Positions 1-6,078 of a DNA stretch of 6,078 nucleotides are shown here, in pieces. The DNA is from Spartobacteria bacterium. GTDB lineage: Bacteria; Verrucomicrobiota; Verrucomicrobiae; Chthoniobacterales; UBA6821. Location: contig PLEU01000119.1 in NCBI GenBank assembly GCA_003136515.1, positions 2,463 through 8,540 of the forward strand, read 5' to 3'. Position 1 is the stretch's first letter, and each line of letters starts with the position of its first letter. The notes beneath the pieces were generated by a model. It saw only the letters and a program-made list of their open reading frames with translations, did no database searches and had not been told where the DNA came from. Both the position numbers and the translations under genes were made by a program.

Positions 1-1
1 T

Positions 2-619
2 GACCTGCCGCTGATTGATCTACTGGAGAGGCACCGCAACTCAGGTGCGATGGCAACTCTTCTGCTGAGAGAGCAGGGAGGAGTGGCGAATGTCCTCTTT
101 GATCCGGATTCTGGGAGGGTGGTGGATGTGAGGAATGAGCTCGGGGGGCAAAACGGTGGACTTGCTGTCTATTCAGGTATCGCCGTGCTTGAGCCATCCA
201 TTTTTGACTGGATGCCGCAGGAAGGCCCCTGCTCGCTCATCGACTCCTTGATTGCAGCCCTTCGTGCCGGTGAGAAAATCGGAGGAATGCTTCTAAAAGA
301 GGGACTCTGGATGGATCTTGGAACTCCCTCAGCGTATCTGAAGGCCCACCATCTTCTGGCCGATCCTGCAAATCGTCCCGGTTATCTTGCAGATCCAGAA
401 TGGCCCACACCGATTCATCCAGAGGCCAGGATTGATCCAACTGCTGTTCTGAATGGTATGGTAGCTGCTGGGCCGGGCAGCAGTATCGGGGCTGGGGCAC
501 TCGTCCGTGATTCGATCCTCCTCCCCGGTGCCATCGTAGAATCGGGTGCGCATGTCGAGGGGTACATCGTCACGGAAAGCTATCCCGTCTGTGGAATCCA
601 CCGGGGTGATGTTTTATGA
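2..619 (+). CDS. Sugar-phosphate nucleotidyltransferase, MurU/mannose-1-P guanylyltransferase type, with beta-helix tail (5' end outside window)
   Basis: The frame is open from the left edge, so the start codon and the N-terminal nucleotide-binding signature lie outside the window; 205 residues are visible. It opens with DLPLIDLLERHRNSGAMATL, the segment that follows the metal-binding Asp in NTP:sugar-1-phosphate transferases (consensus like DLPL..L...H...GA.ATL). Next come a YSGIAVLEPSIF strand and, from about 308, WMDLGTPSAYLKAH, the W.D.GTP...YL.A. end of the catalytic domain. From about 413 to the stop, short imperfect hexapeptide repeats (IHPEARI, IGAGALV, VESGAHV) indicate a left-handed beta-helix domain. 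The family makes NDP-sugars in the cytoplasm from a sugar-1-phosphate and an NTP. The stop overlaps the next start as ATGA, implying translational coupling to a sugar kinase. With that AmgK-like partner a MurNAc-1-P uridylyltransferase role is attractive, but MurU of Pseudomonas is a shorter single-domain protein. The substrate and nucleotide cannot be read from this fragment. Confidence 0.85.
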   Translation, partial: DLPLIDLLERHRNSGAMATLLLREQGGVANVLFDPDSGRVVDVRNELGGQNGGLAVYSGIAVLEPSIFDWMPQEGPCSLIDSLIAALRAGEKIGGMLLKEGLWMDLGTPSAYLKAHHLLADPANRPGYLADPEWPTPIHPEARIDPTAVLNGMVAAGPGSSIGAGALVRDSILLPGAIVESGAHVEGYIVTESYPVCGIHRGDVL

Positions 620-1635
620 TGCTGACTACGGATGATCTGCTTCGGCACACGAGTGCTGCGCTGCCGGATTTTCAGCCGAATGGGGTTCAACCCATCGAGA
701 AAGGGGGGTCGAGCAGGCGATTTTTTCGGATGACCCAAAGCAACGGTGATTCAGTGATCCTGGTGGAGGACCTTGGTGAAAAGGAGGAAAACAGTCACTA
801 TGCCACGGTTGCCAGATTCTTGAACACTCAGGGGGTGCCTGTTCCGCGTGTGCTCGCGGAGAAACACTCCCTGCGTTTGCTCTGGCTGGAAGACATGGGC
901 GAACAGGATCTGTGGGCATCACGTAATGAGCCCTGGGATATCAGACGTCCCCTCTATGAGTCCGTACTGCGAGGAGCGGCTCTACTGCACCGGATCCGGC
1001 CAGAGAGCGCTGCTGAAAACGGGTTGAAGCTTCAACCTGGATTTGACGAGCGGCTCTACCGTTGGGAGCAGGAATATTTTGCCAAATATTGCCTCGGAGA
1101 ATTGTTTGGAATTTCCGATTCAAAAAGAACCGCTCTCCTAAGGGGAGAAGGGTTGAGTCATCTGGCCTCCAATTTGGCTGCCCATCCGCCGCAGCTTGTG
1201 CATCGGGATTTTCAATCCCAGAACATCATGATTCGTGACGGGAGTGCCTGGTTTATCGATTTTCAGGGAATGCGTCCTGGTCTTATGCATTACGATCTGG
1301 CTTCGTTGCTTTGCGATCCCTACGTCACGATCCCCACCGGAGAGCGTTCGTCCCTCCTGTCTTTCTACCACCAGTTGCTTGCCGAGGATAGTGCACGGGA
1401 CAGAGAAAATTTCGAACGACTTTTCTGGCAAGCTGCGGTTCAGCGTCTCATGCAGGCTCTGGGAGCTTATGGCTTTCTAAGCATTCATAAGGGAAAACAT
1501 GCCTTTCGTGCCCATGTGGCACCAGCCCTCGAACGCCTGCGCGAAGCCATGGGGCAACTTCCTTCAGACGATCGGCTCGACGAACTGGCCGCTTTGCTGG
1601 AAAATCTTAAGGCATCATCTACCGTCGAAGTCTGA
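616..1635 (+). CDS. APH-fold sugar kinase, AmgK-like (aminoglycoside phosphotransferase family)
   Basis: A 339-residue cytoplasmic kinase of the choline kinase/aminoglycoside phosphotransferase fold. Visible motifs in order are a glycine/serine-rich nucleotide loop, GGSSRRFFR (residues 30-38); LEDMGEQDL (91-99), close to the LEDLGD motif usual in AmgK; the catalytic loop HRDFQSQN (196-203), with Asp198 as presumed base and Asn203 as metal ligand; and IDFQGMRPGLMHYDLASLL, with Asp215 as the DFG-equivalent metal Asp. The DFQ and YDL..LL pattern is typical of AmgK, which phosphorylates the anomeric hydroxyl of MurNAc/GlcNAc to give sugar-1-phosphate. The length, about 340, matches AmgK and is shorter than mycobacterial maltokinase (about 450). 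The start at 616 overlaps the upstream stop as ATGA; a second ATG follows immediately at 619, and GGGGTG at 604-609 may act as a weak ribosome site. A nucleotidyltransferase lies upstream and glgE 10 bp downstream, so all three are probably one transcript. An antibiotic-resistance role is unlikely; the exact sugar is unknown. Confidence 0.85.
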   Translation: MMLTTDDLLRHTSAALPDFQPNGVQPIEKGGSSRRFFRMTQSNGDSVILVEDLGEKEENSHYATVARFLNTQGVPVPRVLAEKHSLRLLWLEDMGEQDLWASRNEPWDIRRPLYESVLRGAALLHRIRPESAAENGLKLQPGFDERLYRWEQEYFAKYCLGELFGISDSKRTALLRGEGLSHLASNLAAHPPQLVHRDFQSQNIMIRDGSAWFIDFQGMRPGLMHYDLASLLCDPYVTIPTGERSSLLSFYHQLLAEDSARDRENFERLFWQAAVQRLMQALGAYGFLSIHKGKHAFRAHVAPALERLREAMGQLPSDDRLDELAALLENLKASSTVEV

Positions 1636-1645
1636 TTTTTCTCCC

Positions 1646-3601
1646 ATGAGTACATCCTTCCCAACTGTTGTCATCAAAAATCTTGCACCGCAAATCGAAG
1701 GTGGACGTTATCCCATCAAGAAAATTTCCGGGGAAGAAGTCACGATTTACGCCGATATTTTCAAAGAAGGGCATGATGTGGTGCTAGCCGTCTTGAAGTG
1801 GCGACCTGTTGGTGAAAAAAAATGGAAAGAGACGCCGATGAGTTTGCTGGAAAACGACCGTTGGAAGGGGAGTTTCTCTGCTGGGGCCAATGGATTTATC
1901 GGATTCATTGAGTATACGATCGAGGCGTGGGGTGACGCCTTCGGTTCCTGGATTGAGGAGGTGATCAAGAAAACCAGGGGGGGGGCGGAAAGCCTTCCAT
2001 CCGAAACAATGGAGGGAGCTGCTCTTGTAAGGGAAGCCGCCAAGCGTGCTGGGAAGGATCCCGCCGGCATGAAACTGGCGGAGTACGCTGCAACATTGGC
2101 ATTAGAAGCCGAACCTGAAGGACTGGTCGCGGTGGCGACAAAGGCTGAGTTGATTGCCCTGATGGAGCAATGGCCGGACCGCTCGCTCTCCACAACCTAC
2201 CGACCATATCAGAAAGTCCGGGTGGATCGACCCGGCGCGGGATTTGCGTCGTGGTATGAATTTTTTCCACGCTCTGCGGAGGGAAAAACAGGGAGTGGCT
2301 CTACCTTTCGGGAATGCCTTGAGCGAGTCGATGACGCAAAGGCCATGGGATTTGACGTCATCTATTTTCCACCCATCCATCCGATTGGCATTACGGCGCG
2401 TAAAGGGGCTAATAATTCACTCATCTGCACGCCGGGCGAGCCTGGAGTTCCCTATGCCATCGGCGGCCCTGCTGGAGGCCATCGCGAAGTGGAACCGGAA
2501 CTTGGCAGTCTTGCGGACTTTGAATGGCTGCTCGGTGAAATCAAGAACCGTGGAATGGAGGTGGCTCTCGACTTTGCCCTGAACTGTTCTCCAGATCATC
2601 CGTATGTGAAGGAACACCCGGAGTGGTTTTTTCACCGTCCTGACGGATCGATCAAGTACGCAGAAAATCCTCCCAAGAAATATGAGGATGTCTATCCGCT
2701 GAATTTTCATAATCCGGAGTGGAAAGCCCTCTGGAATGAACTCCGCGATCTCCTGCTCTGCTGGGCGGAGAGGGGGGTCAGGATTTTCCGGGTTGATAAT
2801 CCGCATACCAAACCCGTCGCATTCTGGGAATGGGTGATCTCTGAAGTGCAGGCGAAGTATTCCGATGTCATCTTCCTGAGTGAAGCCTTTACCCGTCCGA
2901 AAATGATGCGGGTGCTGGCGAAGGTCGGCTTTACCCAGAGTTACACTTATTTCACCTGGCGCAACAATCGTTCCGAGTTGGAGGAATATTTCACGGAACT
3001 CACCCATGGCGAGATGCGCGAGTATTTCCGGCCACATCTTTTCCCGAATACCCCTGATATTCTCCCCTTCTATCTCCAAGAGGGGGGGCGTCCTGCGTTC
3101 ATGATCCGGGCTGTTCTGGCCGCAACACTGAGCGGTATCTACGGGATCTATAGTGGCTTTGAGCTCTGCGAGAGTGCTGCGCTGCCTGGTCGGGAGGAGT
3201 ATCTCGACTCGGAAAAATACCAGTACAAGGGGCGTGAGTGGCATGCCCCCGGCAACATTAAGCCGCTCATCACCCGCCTTAATGAGATCCGCAGTGAGAA
3301 CCGTGCACTTCAACAAACCAATATGCTCGCGTTCGCCGGAAGCGAAAACCCCGCGATCCTCTTTTATCGAAAGACCTCCTCGGATCGCTCCAACCAAGTG
3401 CTCGTCGTTGTCACGACCGACTTCCGCAATTCCCAGAGCGGCTGGATCGATGTTCCGACAGGAGATCTGGGGATTCCTCCGAATACCTGGTATCAAGTTG
3501 AAGATCTCCTTACGGGAGAAGTATTCTTGTGGCACGGAGCAAGGAACTTCGTTTCGCTCGATCCGGCAAAAAGGGTGGCCCACATCCTCCGCATCAAGTA
3601 G
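1646..3601 (+). CDS. glgE: Alpha-1,4-glucan:maltose-1-phosphate maltosyltransferase GlgE
   Basis: GlgE is a GH13 family maltosyltransferase that moves maltose from alpha-maltose-1-phosphate to the non-reducing end of an alpha-1,4-glucan, releasing phosphate. The protein has 651 residues, against about 660-700 for actinobacterial GlgE. The N-terminus VVIKNLAPQIEGGRYPIKK matches the start of family members. An N-terminal beta domain is followed by a helical insert (about 115-195), then WYEFFPRS (203-210) and VIYFPPIHPIG (238-248), both characteristic of GlgE. Catalytic residues by motif are Asp384 in FRVDNPHTKP (nucleophile), Glu413 in LSEAFTRPKM (acid/base) and Asp471 in FPNTPDIL. Their spacing (29 and 58) nearly equals that in Streptomyces coelicolor GlgE (D394, E423, D480). 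The frame stays open for 49 codons upstream inside the kinase gene, but that stretch is not GlgE-like, so ATG 1646 is the start. No Shine-Dalgarno sequence precedes it, suggesting coupling to the kinase 10 bp upstream. No treS, glgM or glgB is visible here. Confidence 0.96.
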   Translation: MSTSFPTVVIKNLAPQIEGGRYPIKKISGEEVTIYADIFKEGHDVVLAVLKWRPVGEKKWKETPMSLLENDRWKGSFSAGANGFIGFIEYTIEAWGDAFGSWIEEVIKKTRGGAESLPSETMEGAALVREAAKRAGKDPAGMKLAEYAATLALEAEPEGLVAVATKAELIALMEQWPDRSLSTTYRPYQKVRVDRPGAGFASWYEFFPRSAEGKTGSGSTFRECLERVDDAKAMGFDVIYFPPIHPIGITARKGANNSLICTPGEPGVPYAIGGPAGGHREVEPELGSLADFEWLLGEIKNRGMEVALDFALNCSPDHPYVKEHPEWFFHRPDGSIKYAENPPKKYEDVYPLNFHNPEWKALWNELRDLLLCWAERGVRIFRVDNPHTKPVAFWEWVISEVQAKYSDVIFLSEAFTRPKMMRVLAKVGFTQSYTYFTWRNNRSELEEYFTELTHGEMREYFRPHLFPNTPDILPFYLQEGGRPAFMIRAVLAATLSGIYGIYSGFELCESAALPGREEYLDSEKYQYKGREWHAPGNIKPLITRLNEIRSENRALQQTNMLAFAGSENPAILFYRKTSSDRSNQVLVVVTTDFRNSQSGWIDVPTGDLGIPPNTWYQVEDLLTGEVFLWHGARNFVSLDPAKRVAHILRIK

Positions 3602-3684
3602 CAGGAGACTTGCGCTTTTCGCGCAGTACGGTGTTGTTGCCCGATCGCAGTATACAAGACACACCTATGGGAAGGTAATACTTA
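3602..3684. other. Intergenic gap between convergent glgE and PIN remnant
   Basis: This 83-bp stretch has no coding signal in either direction. The only structure seen is a short inverted repeat, TGCGC-TTTTC-GCGCA (3611-3625), ten bases after the glgE stop. It has a 5-bp stem and no following T run, so it is at best a weak transcription end for the glgE operon. No promoter or repeat was recognised. Confidence 0.4.
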
Positions 3685-4020
3685 TCACCACAGCAGCTTA
3701 AGCCGGTGACCCAAGTATGCCTTGACCTCAGGATCTTTGGAGAGAAGCGTCGAGTCTGAGCAGATCGCCTGCCATACGAGCATCCGCTCGAAGGGATACT
3801 TGTGGGCGAGTTTCGGAAGTCGGGGGTATTCTGTGGCCTGCTGGAGATCCAGTGAAAGCAGGGCGGATCCCGCTTCTTCTGCGGCTTTTGGGAGTTCCTC
3901 GGAGGAGATCCCCTTCTAGGATGAGTTTTTCCTAGGACTGCTTCAGGAGAGCTCCCGGAAGGGGACGACACTGATGGAGGGCTCTTTGCCTGAGTGTTGC
4001 TTTCCAGCTATTATGGCTGT
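3685..4020 (-). pseudogene. Degraded VapC-like PIN-domain toxin, frameshifted and missing its N-terminus
   Basis: No single frame is intact, but the minus strand read across frames gives a PIN-domain ribonuclease C-terminus. From 3915 down to the stop (3687-3685) 76 codons are open, with ISSEELPKAAEEAG, then KLAHKYPFERMLVWQA, TLLSKDPEVKAY and a terminal KLLW. This matches the VapC pattern (I..EEL..A.EEAG...L, HKDPFDRMLIAQA, L.S.DP....Y, LLW). Upstream pieces SISVVPFRELS (frame ending at TGA 3945-3943), LKQS, LGK and LILEG complete the usual (W)EI.IK.SLGKL.L.GI stretch if four single bases are corrected: one C missing near 3946 and near 3935, one extra A in the 3930-3926 run, one extra G in the 3913-3910 run. 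The first PIN acid (LLDTH region, about 30 residues) is absent, and the Asp of DPFDRM is Tyr. No antitoxin gene is visible. It converges on glgE, 84 bp away. The left boundary (4020) is approximate. Homopolymer sequencing errors are an alternative cause of the frameshifts. Confidence 0.78.
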
Positions 4021-4037
4021 GCAAGTTACATTTTTTC

Positions 4038-4077
4038 AAAAAGGAACGGGGGTGAGTCATATTAAGACCCACCCCCG
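4038..4077 (-). terminator. Rho-independent terminator of rnpB
   Basis: The arms at 4077-4066 and 4058-4047 (minus-strand CGGGGGTGGGTC and GACTCACCCCCG) form a 12-bp stem with a 7-nt loop. All positions pair in minus-strand RNA, one as a G-U wobble; in plus-strand RNA the same position is an A-C mismatch. On the minus strand the stem is followed by TTCC and then TTTTT (4042-4038), which fits an intrinsic terminator just after the 3' end of the RNase P RNA. It is one-directional: no T tract follows the stem on the plus strand. Confidence 0.82.
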
Positions 4078-4080
4078 CCA

Positions 4081-4522
4081 TGTGTGACGGCTATAAGCCG
4101 GATTCTGTCTCGCCGGATTGCTCCGGCGTGGACGGCCATTTCTCTCAGGAGACATCAGTGAACTGTGACTCCCGTCCGTCTTGCGACGGATGCGACGTTA
4201 CCCGGGGTATTGCCCGACCAGTGGTCGGATAGCGAAGCCGGCGGCCTCTTCCCCTGTTCTGTCTTGCACCGCATAGGGTTTTTCGTGCCCCTGCGATCAC
4301 TCGCAGGGCGGTGGGCTCTTACCCCGCCTTTTCACCCTTACCTGTTCTCAACCCTCCTTGCGGAGTTTTGAACCCAGGTGGTCTGTTTTCTGTGACACTT
4401 TCCGTCGAACGAGACTTTCGTCCCATCCTCCCGTGTATTCTACGCGGTATGCTGCCGTGTGGTGTCCGGACTTTCCTCCAGAATGAATGGTTGTTTCATT
4501 CCAGCGGTCGTCCACCGCCACC
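4081..4522 (-). ncRNA. rnpB: RNase P RNA (bacterial type A)
   Basis: This is the catalytic RNA of RNase P, which removes 5' leaders from pre-tRNAs. The minus strand carries the conserved core: GGAGGAAAGTCCGGAC (CR I, about 4480-4465), AAAAGGCGGGGTAAGAGCCC near 4330-4310, and near the 3' end GACAGAATCCGGCTTATAG (CR V). P1 pairs GTGGCGGT (4521-4514) with GCCGTCAC (4091-4084), which sets both ends to within a few bases. Hairpins seen include P12 with a GUGA loop (4308-4289), a probable P18, CCGTC-GCAA-GACGG (4189-4176), and P19, CGCCGGA-GCAA-TCCGGCG (4128-4111). The L15 GGU that pairs with the tRNA CCA end is present at 4202-4200. The length of about 440 nt is at the large end for type A. It has its own promoter and terminator, so it is expressed independently of uvrA. 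Short open frames across this region are not genes. Confidence 0.97.
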
Positions 4523-4527
4523 CGAAG

Positions 4528-4556
4528 AATATAAGAATTAGACGGACTGAAAGCAA
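4528..4556 (-). promoter_or_regulatory. Sigma70-type promoter of rnpB
   Basis: On the minus strand, TTGCTT (4556-4551) and TATATT (4533-4528) are separated by exactly 17 bp. A start site 6-7 bases beyond the -10 box falls at 4522-4521, which is where the P1 helix of the RNase P RNA begins. This agreement between promoter geometry and RNA structure supports both calls. The -35 box is a partial match to TTGACA. No operator was seen, as expected for a constitutive housekeeping RNA. Confidence 0.75.
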
Positions 4557-4632
4557 GAGCTGCTGAAAAACATGAATCTCGAAAATTGATACCGAAAGGA
4601 AGGATCCAGAATCCGGACTTCTGCGCATCCTC

Positions 4633-6078
4633 CTATACCGTAATAGCCTCTTTGACTTTCGGTTTTCGTCCCAAAACTTCTTTTAGGAAGGGTGCTGTGC
4701 GGCTTGATTTGCTCTTTGCCACCTCTTCAGGAGTTCCAACAGCCACGATGTTTCCGCCGCGATGACCCGCCTCGGGGCCGACATCGATGAGGTAATCGGC
4801 TTCGGCAATCAGGTCAAGGTGATGCTCGACGACAATGACCGTGTGGCCTTCATCCACGAGGCGGTGGAGGACGCTTTGAAGCAGTTCCACATCAGCGGCA
4901 TGAAGTCCAATCGTCGGTTCTTCCAGAATGTAAAGAGTACCCCCGTTCTTTGTCATCCGGGGGCGGTCGGAGGAGCCTCCTCGCGCTAATTGGGTGACGA
5001 GTTTGATGCGCTGTGCCTCGCCGCCACTGAGCGTCGGGCTCGGTTGTCCAAGACGCAGATAGCCAAGGCCGGTTTCCACCAGTAGTCGCAGCGGACGGCG
5101 GATCTTGGGGTGTGCGGAGAAGAATTCAACCGCCTGCTCGACTGTCATGGCAAGGACCTCGCCGATCGATTTTCCGTCATATCTGACCTCCAGGGTCTGG
5201 CGGTTAAATCGGGTTCCCCCGCAGTCCTCGCAGGGCATGTAAGAGACGGGTAGGAAGTTCATCTCCAGCTTGATGACGCCCTGCCCTTCGCAGGTTTCAC
5301 AGCGGCCGCCATGGTTGTTGAAGGAGAAACGGCTGCTGGTGTAGCCACGAAGCCGCGCCTCGGGAAGTCCCGCATAGAGCGTCCGGATGGCATCGAAGAT
5401 TTTCAGGTAGGTGGCGGGTGTGGATCGGGAGGTCTTGCCGATTGGCGATTGATCGACCTCGATCACCTGCGAGAGGTATTGGGAGCCGTTGAGCGATTTC
5501 CAATACTGAGGGCCAGTCTTTTTCCGGCGGCCGCTGCGAATGAGTGATTCCTCCACTGCGGGGAGTAGAACGCCGCGAAGGAGTGTGCTCTTGCCGGATC
5601 CACTGATCCCGCTGATGGCGGTAAGACGTTGAAGAGGAAAGGAGACATCGACTCCGTTAAGATTGTGGCGTTTAGCGCCTTTGAGTTCTAACCAGTGGCT
5701 GACCTCCTTGATGGGCCGACGGGAGCCGCGCAACGGATGAACAGGCGGCTCTCGCAAGAATTTGCCGGTCAGGGACTGAGGGGTGTCCATCACCTCTTCC
5801 ATGGTTCCCATGGCGATGATTTCTCCTCCGTGCGTGCCGGCCTTCGGACCGAGATCGATAATCCGCGTTGCGCGGCGCATGGTCTCCTCATCATGTTCGA
5901 CGACGAGCAGGGAGTTGCCTTGGGATGCTAGTTCCTCCAGGGCGTCCAGGAGTCGTGTATTATCACGGGGATGAAGACCGATTGTGGGTTCATCGAGTAC
6001 GTAAAGAACGCCTCGGAGATTTGAGCCGAGCTGGGCCGCAAGACGGATGCGCTGGGATTCTCCTCCGCTGAGGGTCTT
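4633..6078 (-). CDS. uvrA: UvrA excinuclease ATPase subunit, C-terminal part (5' end outside window)
   Basis: UvrA is the ATP-dependent damage-recognition subunit of UvrABC nucleotide excision repair. The frame is open from the right edge, giving 481 visible residues; the start and first Walker A are outside the window. In order it has the first ABC signature LSGGESQRIRLA with VLDEPTIGLH and the VVEHDEE His switch; the second Walker A, GISGSGKST (5610-5584); the VDQSPIGKTSRSTPATY segment; a zinc finger, CETC...CEDC, spaced CX2C-X19-CX2C (from 5301 downward), as in E. coli UvrA; the second signature LSGGEAQRIKL; and ILEEPTIGLH (4929-4900). The second Walker B has Glu where most UvrA proteins have Asp (LDEPT). 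About 10 extra residues (GGSSDRPRMTKNGG region) lie between signature and Walker B. A fragment cannot show whether this is a standard protein of about 940 residues or the C-terminal half of a longer, duplicated UvrA. It ends 77 bp upstream of the rnpB promoter; no convincing terminator lies between. Confidence 0.95.
   Translation of the reverse strand, partial: KTLSGGESQRIRLAAQLGSNLRGVLYVLDEPTIGLHPRDNTRLLDALEELASQGNSLLVVEHDEETMRRATRIIDLGPKAGTHGGEIIAMGTMEEVMDTPQSLTGKFLREPPVHPLRGSRRPIKEVSHWLELKGAKRHNLNGVDVSFPLQRLTAISGISGSGKSTLLRGVLLPAVEESLIRSGRRKKTGPQYWKSLNGSQYLSQVIEVDQSPIGKTSRSTPATYLKIFDAIRTLYAGLPEARLRGYTSSRFSFNNHGGRCETCEGQGVIKLEMNFLPVSYMPCEDCGGTRFNRQTLEVRYDGKSIGEVLAMTVEQAVEFFSAHPKIRRPLRLLVETGLGYLRLGQPSPTLSGGEAQRIKLVTQLARGGSSDRPRMTKNGGTLYILEEPTIGLHAADVELLQSVLHRLVDEGHTVIVVEHHLDLIAEADYLIDVGPEAGHRGGNIVAVGTPEEVAKSKSSRTAPFLKEVLGRKPKVKEAITV

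Noticed and set aside
616..1635. Aminoglycoside resistance gene
   Set aside because: The DFQ and LEDMG motifs and the operon partners point to an AmgK-type sugar kinase rather than a drug-modifying enzyme.
1499..1645. Longer glgE start at 1499
   Set aside because: The added 49 residues overlap the kinase gene and do not resemble the GlgE N-terminus; family similarity begins right after ATG 1646.
3611..3625. Hairpin after glgE as an intrinsic terminator
   Set aside because: The stem is only 5 bp and no T tract follows, so it is not supported as a terminator feature.
2417..3664. A 415-codon open frame on the minus strand opposite glgE
   Set aside because: It lies antisense to a GlgE with all catalytic motifs. 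Its translation shows no domain pattern and looks like the by-product of codon bias in the real gene.
3594..3971. A 125-codon minus-strand frame covering the intergenic region as a novel protein
   Set aside because: It is Ser/Arg/Pro-rich with no domain and runs out of frame with the PIN-like peptide, which is far more protein-like.
4200..4254. Apparent loss of the L15 GGU (CCA-binding) motif in the RNase P RNA, as reported in Chlamydiae
   Set aside because: I first aligned the wrong GGGG segment. Realigned to E. coli, CCCCGGGTAAC at about 4206-4196 retains the GGU, so the motif is present.
4165..4541. Two short plus-strand open frames of 68 and 76 codons
   Set aside because: They lie wholly or mostly within the antisense of rnpB, whose conserved structure explains the sequence. 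No ribosome site or protein motif was seen.

Overview
The window is a piece of bacterial chromosome of moderate GC (mid-50s per cent by eye). It holds two transcription blocks that converge near position 3640. The sequence alone does not fix the organism. The combination of GlgE, a sugar-1-kinase/nucleotidyltransferase pair, a type A RNase P RNA and a UvrA whose second Walker B reads LEEP would fit the Verrucomicrobiota or a related PVC lineage. That placement is an inference, not a proof.

Plus strand, 2-3601, is a tight three-gene run. It starts with the 3' end of a sugar-phosphate nucleotidyltransferase carrying a left-handed beta-helix tail. This overlaps by 4 bp (ATGA) an APH-fold sugar kinase of the AmgK type, which is followed 10 bp later by glgE, the maltosyltransferase that extends alpha-glucan from maltose-1-phosphate. 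The first two genes look like an anomeric kinase plus nucleotidyltransferase pair, as in AmgK/MurU salvage of amino sugars. Their linkage to glgE raises the question of whether the kinase supplies a sugar-1-phosphate related to alpha-glucan synthesis.

Positions 3602-4037 hold no intact gene. Reading the minus strand across frames recovers the C-terminal two thirds of a VapC-like PIN-domain toxin. It is broken by four single-base indels within about 37 bp, lacks its N-terminus and has a substituted active-site acid. It is a decayed toxin gene, unless the indels are sequencing errors.

Minus strand, 4038-4556, is a self-contained RNase P RNA unit: a sigma70-type promoter (TTGCTT-17 bp-TATATT), rnpB of about 440 nt, and a strong intrinsic terminator.

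Minus strand, 4633-6078, is the C-terminal 481 residues of a UvrA excinuclease ATPase that runs off the right edge.

I found no tRNA, CRISPR array, insertion sequence or complete new defence system. The points most worth a second look are the broken PIN gene, the kinase/nucleotidyltransferase/glgE linkage, the non-canonical second Walker B of UvrA, and an apparent extra helix in the RNase P RNA.
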